Origin: Tateyamaria sp947503385
Lineage (GTDB): Bacteria > Pseudomonadota > Alphaproteobacteria > Rhodobacterales > Rhodobacteraceae
Length of the DNA: 64,000 bases
Assembly: GCF_051195235.1 (NCBI RefSeq)
Contig: NZ_JBNFZM010000003.1
Span: forward strand, 310,001-374,000
Reading direction: 5' to 3'
How positions within the stretch are numbered: the first letter of the stretch is position 1; each line of letters opens with the position of its first letter. This document shows positions 24,692 to 33,095 of the stretch, piece after piece. The notes beneath the pieces were generated by a model, which ran no database searches, had not been told where the DNA came from, and saw only the letters and a list, made by a program, of their open reading frames with translations. The position numbers and the translations under genes are program-made.

Positions 24692-26578
24692 TCACTGGTC
24701 GTGGAAATAGTCGTACACCTTTTGCGCCAGCCCCTCTGACACCCCCTCCACCGCCTTGAGGTCGGCGAGGTTTGCGCGGGCCACCGCCTTGGCCGATCCG
24801 AAATGCGCGAGCAACGCGCGTTTGCGCGCGGCCCCCACGCCCGCAATGTCGTCGAGCGGGTTTTTCATGTTGGCCTTGGCGCGTTTGGCGCGGTGCGTGC
24901 CAATGGCGAACCGGTGCGCCTCGTCCCGCATCCGCTGAACAAAATAGAGCACAGGGTCGTTGTGGCGCAGGGCAAAGGGGCGTTGGCCCACACGGTGGAA
25001 CTCCTCCTTGCCCGCGTCGCGGTCCACGCCCTTGGCGACGCCAACCATCGGGATGTCCTCGACCCCATGTTCGCGCATGATCTCGGCCACGGCGGACACC
25101 TGCCCTGCCCCGCCGTCGATCAGCAGCAGGTCCGGCCACATCCCCTTGGCGCGGTCCGGATCTTCGGACAGGAGGCGCTTGAACCGGCGGTGCAGCACTT
25201 CTTTCATCATGCCAAAATCGTCGCCGGGGGTCAGGTCGTCACCCTTGATGTTGAACTTGCGGTAGCTGTTTTTCATAAACCCGTCGGGGCCCGCGACGAT
25301 CATGCCGCCCACCGCATTTGTGCCCTGGATATGGCTGTTGTCGTAGACCTCGATCCGTTGTGGCACCTCTGACAGTTCGAATGCCTCGGCCAGGCCCCGC
25401 AACAATTTGGCCTGCGTGGCGCTTTCGGCCATCTTACGGGCAAGGCTTTCGCGGGCGTTGCGCAATGCTGAATCCACCAGTTCCGCCTTTTCGCCACGCT
25501 GCGGCACCAGCAGTTCGACCTTGCGACCCCGTTTCTGGCTGAGCGCCTCGGCCATCAGGTCGGGGTTTTCGATCTCGTTGGACAGGATCAACTGCCGGGG
25601 TGGTTCCTTGGTGTCGTAGAACTGGCCAAGGAATGCCTCCAGCACTTCGGCGGCGTCCACATCCGCACCGACACGCGGATAGAAATCGCGGTTGCCCCAG
25701 TTCTGGCCCGCGCGGATGAAAAACACCTGCACGCAGGCTTGCCCTTGTTCCAGATGCAATGCGACGATATCGGCCTCGTGCACATTCTTGGGATTGATCC
25801 CTTGGGCGGTCTGAACGGACGTCATGGCACGGATGCGGTCGCGCAGGGCTGCGGCGCGCTCGAATTCCATCGCTTCGGACGCCGCCTGCATCTCGGCGGC
25901 GAGGCGCGCCTGAATGTCGATGGATTTGCCGGTCAGAAACTTTTCCGCGTCCTTGACCGTCTGAGCGTAGGCGTCTTTGTCGATCAGCCCGACGCACGGT
26001 CCCGAGCAGCGCTTGATCTGATATTGCAGGCAGGGGCGCGTCCGGCTGTCGAACATCGCGTCTGTGCAATTGCGCAGCAGGAACACCCGTTGCAACTGAT
26101 TGAGCGTCCGGTTCACGGCACCTGCGCTGGCGAAGGGTCCGTAATAGGCCCCTTTTTGTTTTTTGGCGCCGCGATGTTTCTTGATCTGCGGAAAGGCGTG
26201 GTCGCCCGTGACCAAAATATTGGGAAAGCTCTTGTCGTCGCGCAAGAGCACGTTGAACTTGGGTTTAAGCTGTTTGATCAGGTTCTGTTCAAGCAGCAGC
26301 GCCTCGGTCTCTGTCCGGGTGGTCAGGAACATCATCGAGGCGGTCATAGAGATCATCCGCGCGATCCGCCCGCTATGTCCGGATGGCCGCGCATAGTTCG
26401 ACACCCGCGCGCGCAGATTGCGCGCCTTGCCGACGTACAAAACGCGGCTTTCGCGGTCCAGCATCCGGTACACGCCCGGCGAGTTATCGAGCGTTTTCAG
26501 ATAGCCTTGGATCACCGTGTGACCCACCGGCACAGGGGCTGCAACCTGAGGCTGATCTTCGGGTGTCAAATTCGCCAT
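24692..26578 (-). CDS. uvrC: Excinuclease ABC subunit UvrC
   Basis: Dual-incision nuclease of nucleotide excision repair. The 628-aa protein has an N-terminal GIY-YIG nuclease ('SPGVYRMLDRE...VLYVGKARNL'), a UVR motif around residues 215-250 ('LAAEMQAASEAMEFERAAAL'), the RNase H-like 3' nuclease region ('IEVYDNSHIQGTNAVGGMIV' with catalytic Asp, and 'DLLLIDGGAGQVSA'), and a C-terminal helix-hairpin-helix pair ending 'KVYDYFHDQ'. An AT-rich 287-bp leader with a DnaA-box sequence lies upstream. No LexA box was seen there. Confidence 0.97.
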   Translation of the reverse strand: MANLTPEDQPQVAAPVPVGHTVIQGYLKTLDNSPGVYRMLDRESRVLYVGKARNLRARVSNYARPSGHSGRIARMISMTASMMFLTTRTETEALLLEQNLIKQLKPKFNVLLRDDKSFPNILVTGDHAFPQIKKHRGAKKQKGAYYGPFASAGAVNRTLNQLQRVFLLRNCTDAMFDSRTRPCLQYQIKRCSGPCVGLIDKDAYAQTVKDAEKFLTGKSIDIQARLAAEMQAASEAMEFERAAALRDRIRAMTSVQTAQGINPKNVHEADIVALHLEQGQACVQVFFIRAGQNWGNRDFYPRVGADVDAAEVLEAFLGQFYDTKEPPRQLILSNEIENPDLMAEALSQKRGRKVELLVPQRGEKAELVDSALRNARESLARKMAESATQAKLLRGLAEAFELSEVPQRIEVYDNSHIQGTNAVGGMIVAGPDGFMKNSYRKFNIKGDDLTPGDDFGMMKEVLHRRFKRLLSEDPDRAKGMWPDLLLIDGGAGQVSAVAEIMREHGVEDIPMVGVAKGVDRDAGKEEFHRVGQRPFALRHNDPVLYFVQRMRDEAHRFAIGTHRAKRAKANMKNPLDDIAGVGAARKRALLAHFGSAKAVARANLADLKAVEGVSEGLAQKVYDYFHDQ

Positions 26579-26653
26579 GCGATTCTACCTTGATTCCCGT
26601 TCTGGCTGCCTCAGCGTCCCGTCTGGCGCAAGACATGAGACATCCACCATTCC

Positions 26654-26662
26654 TGTGGATAA
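26654..26662 (-). promoter_or_regulatory. DnaA-box sequence upstream of uvrC
   Basis: TGTGGATAA, the complement of the strict DnaA consensus TTATCCACA, is 76 bp upstream of the uvrC start in an AT-rich intergenic stretch. Isolated, so possibly coincidental. Confidence 0.35.
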
Positions 26663-26764
26663 ACTTGGAGACAACTTCTGGACCTTAAGGATTTTCCTTT
26701 GTTTTTTGGGGCCTTCACACGACTGCCTAAAATTTGGGCATATTTTCAAGCCGCTGATTTGAAA

Positions 26765-26815
26765 GGATAATTTTTTATCCCCGAACCAAGTGACTGAAAA
26801 TAAAGGCATTTCAGT
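26765..26815. repeat. Two small inverted repeats in the AT-rich SDR-uvrC gap
   Basis: GGATAA-TTTT-TTATCC (26765-26780) and ACTGAAA-N9-TTTCAGT (26793-26815) lie in tandem. The 26579-26865 gap is visibly poorer in G+C than its surroundings and has no credible gene. The hairpins could end the SDR transcript or bind a regulator of uvrC. Confidence 0.45.
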
Positions 26816-26865
26816 AACAGATTTGTAACGAAGATTAACGCGGTGCAAAACTTACCTAGCGTCGC

Positions 26866-27645
26866 CTATTCGACCCCCACCACATCGGGTGTTTCCCACG
26901 CCAGATGCTGTCCGCCATCCACACACAAAATCTGCCCCGTGACCGCCGGGGAATCGAGGAAATAGCCAAGCGCACCAACGATGTCTTCGGGGTTAGAACC
27001 GCGCTGCAAAACAGTCGCTTCGCGCTGCTTGGCAAAGTGCTCGGCGCTTTGGCGACCCCCCTGCAAAGTGGGGCCCGGACCGATGGCATTCACGCGGATC
27101 GCGGGCGTCAGGGCGCGCGCGCTGGTCTGGGTCAGCGCCCAGAGGCCCATCTTGGCAATTGTGTAGGTCATGAACTCGGGCGTGAGCTTGCGCACGCGCT
27201 GGTCGACCATGTTCACGATCAGGCCCACGGCCTGCGGTTCGCCCCGGTTGTCCGTCCGTGGCTCAAGGCCCTGTGCCGCCATCGCTTGGCTCAGCACAAA
27301 GGGCGCGCGCAGGTTGCTGTTCAGGTGCTTGTCCCACGTGTCGCGGGTGGCCGACGAGATGTCGTCATATTCAAATATAGACGCATTGTTGACGAGACAG
27401 GTGATTGGTCCTCCCAATGCCTCGACCGCGCGCGGAAACAGCCCTTGGGTCGCATCCTCGTCCAGCAGGTCGGCCTGTAGCGCAACCCCGCGCTGGCCTG
27501 CCGCTTCGATCTGGGCCACGGTCTCGTCCGCGCCCTTGGACGACGACGCATAATGCACCGCCACGTCATAGCCACGCCCCGCAAGATATACCGCCATTGC
27601 CTGGCCCAGCCTGTGGCCTGCCCCTGTCACCAGCGCTCGTGTCAT
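26866..27645 (-). CDS. Short-chain dehydrogenase, pteridine reductase (FolM/PTR1)-like
   Basis: A 259-residue NAD(P)-dependent Rossmann enzyme. The nucleotide motif is 'VTGAGHRLGQAMAVYL', i.e. TGx3RxG rather than the common TGx3GIG, which marks pteridine reductases such as FolM (dihydromonapterin reductase) and PTR1. The NNAS motif is 'LVNNASIFEYDD', the catalytic Tyr-x3-Lys is in 'FMTYTIAKMGLW', and 'VNAIGPGPT' follows. It is upstream of uvrC-pgsA-moaD-moaE on the same strand with a 287-bp gap. Pterin-related function is inferred from the motif; a general SDR role is the alternative. Confidence 0.82.
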   Translation of the reverse strand: MTRALVTGAGHRLGQAMAVYLAGRGYDVAVHYASSSKGADETVAQIEAAGQRGVALQADLLDEDATQGLFPRAVEALGGPITCLVNNASIFEYDDISSATRDTWDKHLNSNLRAPFVLSQAMAAQGLEPRTDNRGEPQAVGLIVNMVDQRVRKLTPEFMTYTIAKMGLWALTQTSARALTPAIRVNAIGPGPTLQGGRQSAEHFAKQREATVLQRGSNPEDIVGALGYFLDSPAVTGQILCVDGGQHLAWETPDVVGVE

Positions 27646-27670
27646 GCCACCCGCTCCTTCAATGTTGTTG

Positions 27671-28633
27671 TCAGCTGAGTACGATAGCCAAATAGGCGAG
27701 ATAGAGCGCCGTCAAGATCACGCCCCACACCCGGTTGATATCGCGGCGCATATAGACAAACGGCACCAGCAGGATCGACGCGCCCAGCATGACCCACAGA
27801 TCGAATTTCAGGAACGCCGGATCCACCGGGATGGGACCCACAAGGCTTGCAATGCCGATGATGGCCAAAAGGTTGAACATGTTCGAGCCGATGACGTTGC
27901 CCAAGGCAACGTCCGCCTGACGGCGCAGGGCGGCCATGACGGTGGTGGCCAGTTCCGGCAGCGACGTGCCCACCGCCACAAGGGTAAGCCCGATGACCGT
28001 GTCGCTGACCCCGTAGGTGCGGGCGATGATCGTGGAATTGTCCACCAGCAGATCCGCGCCCAGCGGCAGCCCAATCAGACCAAGCGTGACAAACACGGCA
28101 ATGCGCCACCACGGCAGGTCGGGGTCCACGCCCTCAATCTCTTCGGCATCGTCCGTGCCATCAGCAGAGGCGGCCCGGTGGCCCTTGGCCTCCATCGCTG
28201 CATCGAACAGGACAAGCGCCAGTGCAAAAAGCAGCACAGCCGCTGCGATCCAGTCAAAAACCCCGCGAAAGGCGAGCGCGATGAACAGGACCGACGCGGC
28301 AATCATATAGTTGAACGTCTTGCGCGTTTCGCATTCGGATGTGTGCATTGTGGCCAAAAGGGCCGGTATCCCCAGCACCAGCAGGATGTTGGCCGTGTTC
28401 GACCCCACCACGTTGCCCAGAGCGATACCCGGTGCATCCTCCAGCACCGCTTGTATCGCGATCAGCATTTCGGGCGCCGACGTGCCAAAGGCCACGATGG
28501 TCAGACTGACGATCAGCGCGGGCACACCCAGCCGCAGCGACAGGTTCACCGCCCCTTTGACCAGACTGTCACCGGCAAGCAGCAAAATCAGCAGGCCCAA
28601 CCCGCTGAGCAGCCATGGCATAATCTCGGTCAT
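27671..28633 (-). CDS. Calcium/sodium antiporter, CaCA family (YrbG-like)
   Basis: A 320-residue inner-membrane cation/Ca2+ exchanger with ten hydrophobic helices in two inverted repeats. Each repeat carries the alpha motifs: 'VAFGTSAPEMLIA' with 'GNVVGSNTANILLVLG', and 'VAVGTSLPELATTVM' with 'GNVIGSNMFNLLAIIG'. A charged cytosolic loop rich in Asp and Glu ('SADGTDDAEEIEGVDPD') separates the halves. Start ATG at 28633 lies two bases after the stop of a 53-aa gene; with the S49 protease it forms a three-gene operon. Confidence 0.95.
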   Translation of the reverse strand: MTEIMPWLLSGLGLLILLLAGDSLVKGAVNLSLRLGVPALIVSLTIVAFGTSAPEMLIAIQAVLEDAPGIALGNVVGSNTANILLVLGIPALLATMHTSECETRKTFNYMIAASVLFIALAFRGVFDWIAAAVLLFALALVLFDAAMEAKGHRAASADGTDDAEEIEGVDPDLPWWRIAVFVTLGLIGLPLGADLLVDNSTIIARTYGVSDTVIGLTLVAVGTSLPELATTVMAALRRQADVALGNVIGSNMFNLLAIIGIASLVGPIPVDPAFLKFDLWVMLGASILLVPFVYMRRDINRVWGVILTALYLAYLAIVLS

Positions 28634-28635
28634 TT

Positions 28636-28797
28636 CTATGCCCCTCGCCCGCAGGCGCAGGGGCCTTTGCCGATGCGGTAGCGTCCGCAATCACACTTCA
28701 TGCTTTTCAGACGCGGTCCACCGATCCAGTGCAGCTTGCCCACCATCCCCAACACGGCGATGAAGACCAGAAACAGCAGAACGATCTTTGACAGCAT
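28636..28797 (-). CDS. 53-aa membrane-anchored Cys-rich small protein
   Basis: Short gene between the S49 protease (gap 3 bp) and the antiporter (gap 2 bp). One hydrophobic N-terminal helix ('IVLLFLVFIAVLGMVGKLHW') is followed by a basic tail with four cysteines in two CxC pairs, 'KCDCGRYRIGKGPCACGRG', which looks like a small metal-binding knuckle. The tight spacing on both sides and the organised sequence argue for a real gene. No named family known to me. Confidence 0.72.
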   Translation of the reverse strand: MLSKIVLLFLVFIAVLGMVGKLHWIGGPRLKSMKCDCGRYRIGKGPCACGRGA

Positions 28798-28800
28798 CCG

Positions 28801-29598
28801 TTACAGTCCAAACTGGGCATAGGCTGCCCGTTCTTCGATGGAACTGATTGTGTCGTCAACCACTTGCGCGCCCAATCGGGAAAAGAGTGGCTTGCGGACG
28901 CCGTAGCGGCGGAGCTTGACCTTGTCCCCAAAACGCTCCTTCAGCACAGGCTTCAGATGCCCAATCCCGTCGATCAGACCCAGCGCCTTGGCGCGTTCGG
29001 CCAACCAAACCTCACCGGTGAACAGCTCTGTTTCGGTGTCCAGCTTGCCACCGCGCCGCGCCTCCACGTGAGAGATGAAATTACCGTGGATGTCGTCGAG
29101 GATACCTTTGAGCCGTTTAACGTCTTCGGGTTTTTCAGGCCGAAACGGGTCCAGCATGGATTTCGACTTGCCCGCGGTGTAAACGCGCCGTTCGACCCCG
29201 TAGCGGCCAATGAATTCATGTGCGCCAAAGCTGGCGGAAATCACCCCGATCGAGCCCAGCACCGAACTGGGATCGGCAAAGATTTCATCAGCCGCCGCCG
29301 CCAGCCAGTAGCCGCCCGATGCGGCCACATCCTCGACAAAGGCGATCACGGGGATCTCCTTTTCCTCGGCGAGGCGGCGAATGCGTGCGCCGATCAGCGA
29401 CGACTGCACCGGGCTGCCACCCGGCGAATTCACCTCAAGCGCGACAGCAACGGGTTTGCCACGGCTGAACGCCTTTTCGATCGCAGGCGCAAGCGCCTGA
29501 TCGTTCAGCGTCCCGCGCGACCCACCGGCGATGACCCCTTGCAGCCGGATAACGGCCACGGTGGGGTCGGATTTCAGGAAGGGGATCCAGCGTTTCAT
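28801..29598 (-). CDS. S49 family peptidase (SppA/SohB-like signal peptide peptidase)
   Basis: A 265-residue serine protease of the ClpP/crotonase fold. Seen: 'VAVIRLQGVI' at the start, 'VALEVNSPGGSPVQSS', 'VEDVAASGGYWLAAAADEIFADPSS' in part (nucleophile Ser in ASGGY) and 'GSIGVISASFG'. SppA-type enzymes degrade cleaved signal peptides at the inner membrane, but this form lacks an obvious N-terminal span, as in several short bacterial homologues. Start at 29598 (MKRWIPFLK) is chosen over 29634. First gene of an operon with the 53-aa protein and the antiporter. Confidence 0.93.
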   Translation of the reverse strand: MKRWIPFLKSDPTVAVIRLQGVIAGGSRGTLNDQALAPAIEKAFSRGKPVAVALEVNSPGGSPVQSSLIGARIRRLAEEKEIPVIAFVEDVAASGGYWLAAAADEIFADPSSVLGSIGVISASFGAHEFIGRYGVERRVYTAGKSKSMLDPFRPEKPEDVKRLKGILDDIHGNFISHVEARRGGKLDTETELFTGEVWLAERAKALGLIDGIGHLKPVLKERFGDKVKLRRYGVRKPLFSRLGAQVVDDTISSIEERAAYAQFGL

Positions 29599-29683
29599 CC
29601 CAGCCCATGTAGATTGCACAGTACATGCAAACAAGGGCGGCCCTGCAGACGGTGCCCCGCCCGTGACAGGAATGCACCCAACG

Positions 29684-30445
29684 TTACTGCCGGATGCGCC
29701 ATCCCGACTTGAATATCCACCAGATTGCGCCGAGGCACAGGCCCGTAAATCCGGCGATCGCCAGTAGCGATGTCAGGATCGGCACATCAGCCAACCCAAA
29801 GAACGACCAGCGAAATCCCGAAATCAGATAGACCACCGGATTGAACATCGAAATGGTCTGCCACACGGGTGGCAGCATCGAGATGGAATAAAACGATCCA
29901 CCTAAGAAAACCAGCGGGGTCACGATCAGCAGGGGCACCAGTTGCAGCTGTTCAAAGCTGCCCGCCCAGATGCCAATGATAAAGCCGAACAGCGCAAAAC
30001 TGACGCAAGTCAGCACGAGGAATGCCACCATCGCCAGCGGGTGTTGAATGGTGATGTCGACAAAGAAGAACGAGGTGATGAGGATGACCACGCCGATGAA
30101 CATCGCCTTGGTCGCCGCAGCGCCCACATATCCCATCACGATCTCGAGAAAGTTCACGGGCGCGGACAGCAATTCGTAAATCGTGCCGATGAATTTTGGA
30201 AAGTAGATGCCAAAGGACGCGTTCGATATGCCCTGCGTCATCACGGTCAGCATCACCAGCCCCGGCACGATGAATGCGCCGTAGCTGACGCCTTCGACCT
30301 CCTGAATGCGGCTGCCGATGGCCGCGCCGAACACCACGAAATACAACGACGTGGACAGCACAGGTGAGATGAGGGATTGTGCGATAGTGCGGAAAAAGCG
30401 CGCCATTTCAAACACATATATGGCGCGCACGGCGGACCAGTTCAT
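29684..30445 (-). CDS. ABC-2 type exporter permease (YadH-like)
   Basis: A 253-residue membrane protein with six hydrophobic helices, of the ABC2 permease family: 'YVFEMARFFRTIAQSLISPVLS' with the coupling helix, 'VPGLVMLTVMTQGISNASFG', and the C-terminal 'FLGGSFYSISMLPPVWQTI' which is the common [LF]GG-x-[FY]-x4-LP motif. It overlaps its ATPase partner by four bases. YadGH-type exporters move unknown hydrophobic or polysaccharide substrates outward. Confidence 0.93.
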   Translation of the reverse strand: MNWSAVRAIYVFEMARFFRTIAQSLISPVLSTSLYFVVFGAAIGSRIQEVEGVSYGAFIVPGLVMLTVMTQGISNASFGIYFPKFIGTIYELLSAPVNFLEIVMGYVGAAATKAMFIGVVILITSFFFVDITIQHPLAMVAFLVLTCVSFALFGFIIGIWAGSFEQLQLVPLLIVTPLVFLGGSFYSISMLPPVWQTISMFNPVVYLISGFRWSFFGLADVPILTSLLAIAGFTGLCLGAIWWIFKSGWRIRQ

Positions 30446-31377
30446 GCGGCATCCTCCCCTTTATGCACCAGCGAGACAAAAATGTCCTCAAGGCTCGACT
30501 GCTGCGTTTCCACGTCGCGCAGGTGCAGACCCGCCTTTGCCACATCCTGCAACAGACGGGTGATCCCGGTGCGTTCGGATTTGGTGTCATAGGTGTAGAC
30601 AAGGCTTTGACCGTCCTTGCCAAGTACGAGCGCATAGTCGGCCAGTGCCGCCGGAACCTTGGACAGCGGATCGGTCAATTGCACGATCAGTTGCTTTTGT
30701 CCCATCCGGGTCATCAGCTTGTCCTTGTCTTCGACCAACAGGATTTCACCGTCATTGATCACCGCGATACGGTCCGCGATGGCCTCGGCCTCTTCGATGT
30801 AGTGGGTCGTCAGGATCGTTGTGACGCCGTCAGCACGCAATTGGCCCACGATGTCCCACATATCCTTGCGCAGTTCCACATCCACCCCGGCGGTGGGTTC
30901 GTCGAGAAACAGCACCCGCGGATCGTGCGCCAGTGCCTTGGCGATCAGCACCCGGCGCTTCATGCCGCCTGACAACTCGCGGATCTGATTGTTGCGTTTG
31001 TCCCAAAGCGACAGTCGGCGCAGGATGTCCTCGACGGCGGAATCCTTGCGCCCCTTGCCAAACAGACCGCGCGAAAAACGAACCGTGTTGATCACCTTTT
31101 CGAACGGTTCGAGCGCGATTTCCTGCGGCACGAGCCCAATCAGGCTGCGGGCCGCACGGTATTGACGAACAATGTCATGGCCCGCGACCGTGACGGTACC
31201 GGCGGTTGGCATCGTGATCCCGCACACGGTGGAAATCAGCGTCGTCTTGCCCGCGCCGTTTGGACCGAGCAGCGCCAGAATCTCGCCCTCTTCGATGTCG
31301 AGCGACACGCCCTTGAGCGCCTCGAACCCATCGTCATAGGCCTTGCGCACGTTCTTGATGCTGAGGATGGGTGCCAT
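30442..31377 (-). CDS. ABC transporter ATP-binding protein (YadG-like)
   Basis: A 311-residue ATPase with Walker A 'LLGPNGAGKTTLIS', Q-loop 'LVPQE', signature 'ELSGGMKRRVLIAKAL', Walker B 'VLFLDEPTAGVD' and the switch His in 'TTILTTHYIEEAE'. A C-terminal extension of about 80 residues with a DUF4162-like character ('LIVQLTDPLSKVPAALA') follows the nucleotide domain. Paired with the permease at 29684 (4-bp overlap) as an exporter. Confidence 0.95.
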   Translation of the reverse strand: MAPILSIKNVRKAYDDGFEALKGVSLDIEEGEILALLGPNGAGKTTLISTVCGITMPTAGTVTVAGHDIVRQYRAARSLIGLVPQEIALEPFEKVINTVRFSRGLFGKGRKDSAVEDILRRLSLWDKRNNQIRELSGGMKRRVLIAKALAHDPRVLFLDEPTAGVDVELRKDMWDIVGQLRADGVTTILTTHYIEEAEAIADRIAVINDGEILLVEDKDKLMTRMGQKQLIVQLTDPLSKVPAALADYALVLGKDGQSLVYTYDTKSERTGITRLLQDVAKAGLHLRDVETQQSSLEDIFVSLVHKGEDAA

Positions 31378-31465
31378 GAGAACTCCGGAAGATCACGAAC
31401 CCGAGAGGTAGCGGACCAATTCACCGGTGGCCAGCGCACCCATGCACAACGCGATGTGCGCGAGG

Positions 31466-31984
31466 TCAGCTTTTGCCGGTGATCCGGCCAAGCCAGCCCT
31501 TTTTGCCGTCGGCCTCAGGTGCGTCGTCGGCTTCGGAATCGGCAGGACCTTCAAGATGCGTTTGCAGGTTGGAAAAGAACTGGTCGGCCATCTTTTTGGC
31601 AAACCCGTCGATGATACGGCTGCCCAACTGGGCCAGCTTGCCGCCCACCTTGGCCTCCACATCGTAGCTGAGCGTCGTGCCGGTGTCGGACGGGGCGAGG
31701 CGCACTTCGGCGCCGCCTTTGGCAAAACCGGCTGCGCCGCCCTTGCCCTCGCCCGAGATTGTGAGGCTTTCGTTTTCGGTCATGTCGGACAGGGCCACCT
31801 GCCCTTTGAACGTCGCCTTGACCGGGCCGACCTTCTGAACAACCGTGGCCTCGAACCCGGTTTCAGGTGAACCGCTGACTTCGGTGGCACCGGGCACGCA
31901 GGCCTTGAGCGTATCGGCGTCCAGCAAGGCGGCATAAACGGCGGCGGGCTGTGCGGCGATTTCGCGGGTGTCGGACATTTTCAT
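31466..31984 (-). CDS. CoxG-like SRPBCC family protein
   Basis: A 172-residue START/SRPBCC fold protein of the CoxG (carbon monoxide dehydrogenase subunit G) family: 'EIAAQPAAVYAALLDADTLKACVPGATEV', in part, is the family opening, with 'VKATFKGQVALSD' and 'GAAGFAKGGAEVRLAP' following. A C-terminal acidic linker leads to a basic amphipathic end ('KKGWLGRITGKS'), which may touch the membrane. CoxG recruits CoxL-type enzymes to the membrane or quinone pool in some bacteria; no cox genes adjoin, so the role is open. Start ATG at 31984. Confidence 0.85.
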   Translation of the reverse strand: MKMSDTREIAAQPAAVYAALLDADTLKACVPGATEVSGSPETGFEATVVQKVGPVKATFKGQVALSDMTENESLTISGEGKGGAAGFAKGGAEVRLAPSDTGTTLSYDVEAKVGGKLAQLGSRIIDGFAKKMADQFFSNLQTHLEGPADSEADDAPEADGKKGWLGRITGKS

Positions 31985-32099
31985 CGGGTTGGCTCCCTCA
32001 AGCGTGCGGCAGGTCTGTTTCAGGGATAGCGCAGGCATGATCACACCGCCATATGCGAATCTGCGCGACAGCGCTGTGCATCGTGATATGGGCAGAACC

Positions 32100-33080
32100 A
32101 TGAGTGGAGCGGATCGCAATATTGCCGGGCTGGGTATCCTGTTCGTGTTGGTGGGGGTGTTCTGCATCTCGATCAACGACCTGCTGATCAAACAATTGTC
32201 CGGTGGTTATCCGCTGCACGAACTGGTGTTTGTCCGCTCGGCCATTGGCATTCTGTTCAGCCTGATCATCCTCCAATACGAAGGCGGCTGGAGCATCTTG
32301 CGCACCCGGCACCCGTGGCTGCACGCCATGCGCGGCCTGCTCATCGTGATCGCCAATATGACGTTCTTCGTGGCGCTGGCCGTGTTGCCGCTGGCGGATG
32401 CGACCGCGCTGTTTTTCGCCGCGCCGCTGTTCATCACGCTGCTGTCGATCCCGATCCTTGGTGAAAAGGTGGGGCCTTTGCGGATGGGGGCCGTCGTGGT
32501 CGGTTTCATAGGTGTTTTGGTGATGCAGCGCCCGTGGGCCGGCTCCGACACGTTGGAGGTCAACAGGATTGTCCTGCTGCTGCCGGTACTGTCGGCGCTG
32601 ACCTACGCGCTGAACCAGCTCCTGACGCGCAAGCTGGGCGTCGAGAGCAAAGCCAGCGCCATGGCAATCTACATCCAATCAACATTCATTCTGGTGTCTG
32701 TGCTGTTCTTTGTGGTGGCCGGAGACGGCCGCTTTGCCGAAGGATCGACAAATCCGTCGGTCACGTTCCTGCTGCGCGCATGGGTGTGGCCCGCGCCGGG
32801 GGACACTTGGATCTTTTTGGGCTTGGGCCTGAATGCGGCCATCATCGGCTACAGTCTGAGCCAGGCCTACCGATTGGCGGACGCGGCCACCGTCGCCCCG
32901 TTCGAATATGTCGGTCTGCCGCTGGCGGTGTTTTGGGGCTTTGTCGTCTTTGGCGACATCCCCTTGTGGGAGGTGTGGCTGGGCATGGCTCTCATCCTCG
33001 GCGCCGGGTTGTTCGTGTTCCTGCGCGAACGCCAAAAGGCGCAGGTGCTGGCCCGTGGCAAGATCAAGGGCCGGTACTGA
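32100..33080 (+). CDS. EamA/DMT-family transporter
   Basis: A 326-residue protein with ten hydrophobic helices in two EamA domains: 'GVFCISINDLLIKQLSGGYPLHELVF' in part, 'MTFFVALAVLPLADATALFFAAPLF' in part, and 'TVAPFEYVGLPLAVFWGFVVFGDIP' in part. Members of this S-adenosylmethionine/drug-metabolite branch export amino acids or other small solutes; substrate unknown here. ATG at 32100 is chosen; one at 32088 is also possible. Divergent from the CoxG-like gene. Confidence 0.9.
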   Translation: MSGADRNIAGLGILFVLVGVFCISINDLLIKQLSGGYPLHELVFVRSAIGILFSLIILQYEGGWSILRTRHPWLHAMRGLLIVIANMTFFVALAVLPLADATALFFAAPLFITLLSIPILGEKVGPLRMGAVVVGFIGVLVMQRPWAGSDTLEVNRIVLLLPVLSALTYALNQLLTRKLGVESKASAMAIYIQSTFILVSVLFFVVAGDGRFAEGSTNPSVTFLLRAWVWPAPGDTWIFLGLGLNAAIIGYSLSQAYRLADAATVAPFEYVGLPLAVFWGFVVFGDIPLWEVWLGMALILGAGLFVFLRERQKAQVLARGKIKGRY

Positions 33081-33095
33081 GCGGGCGCAGGATCG

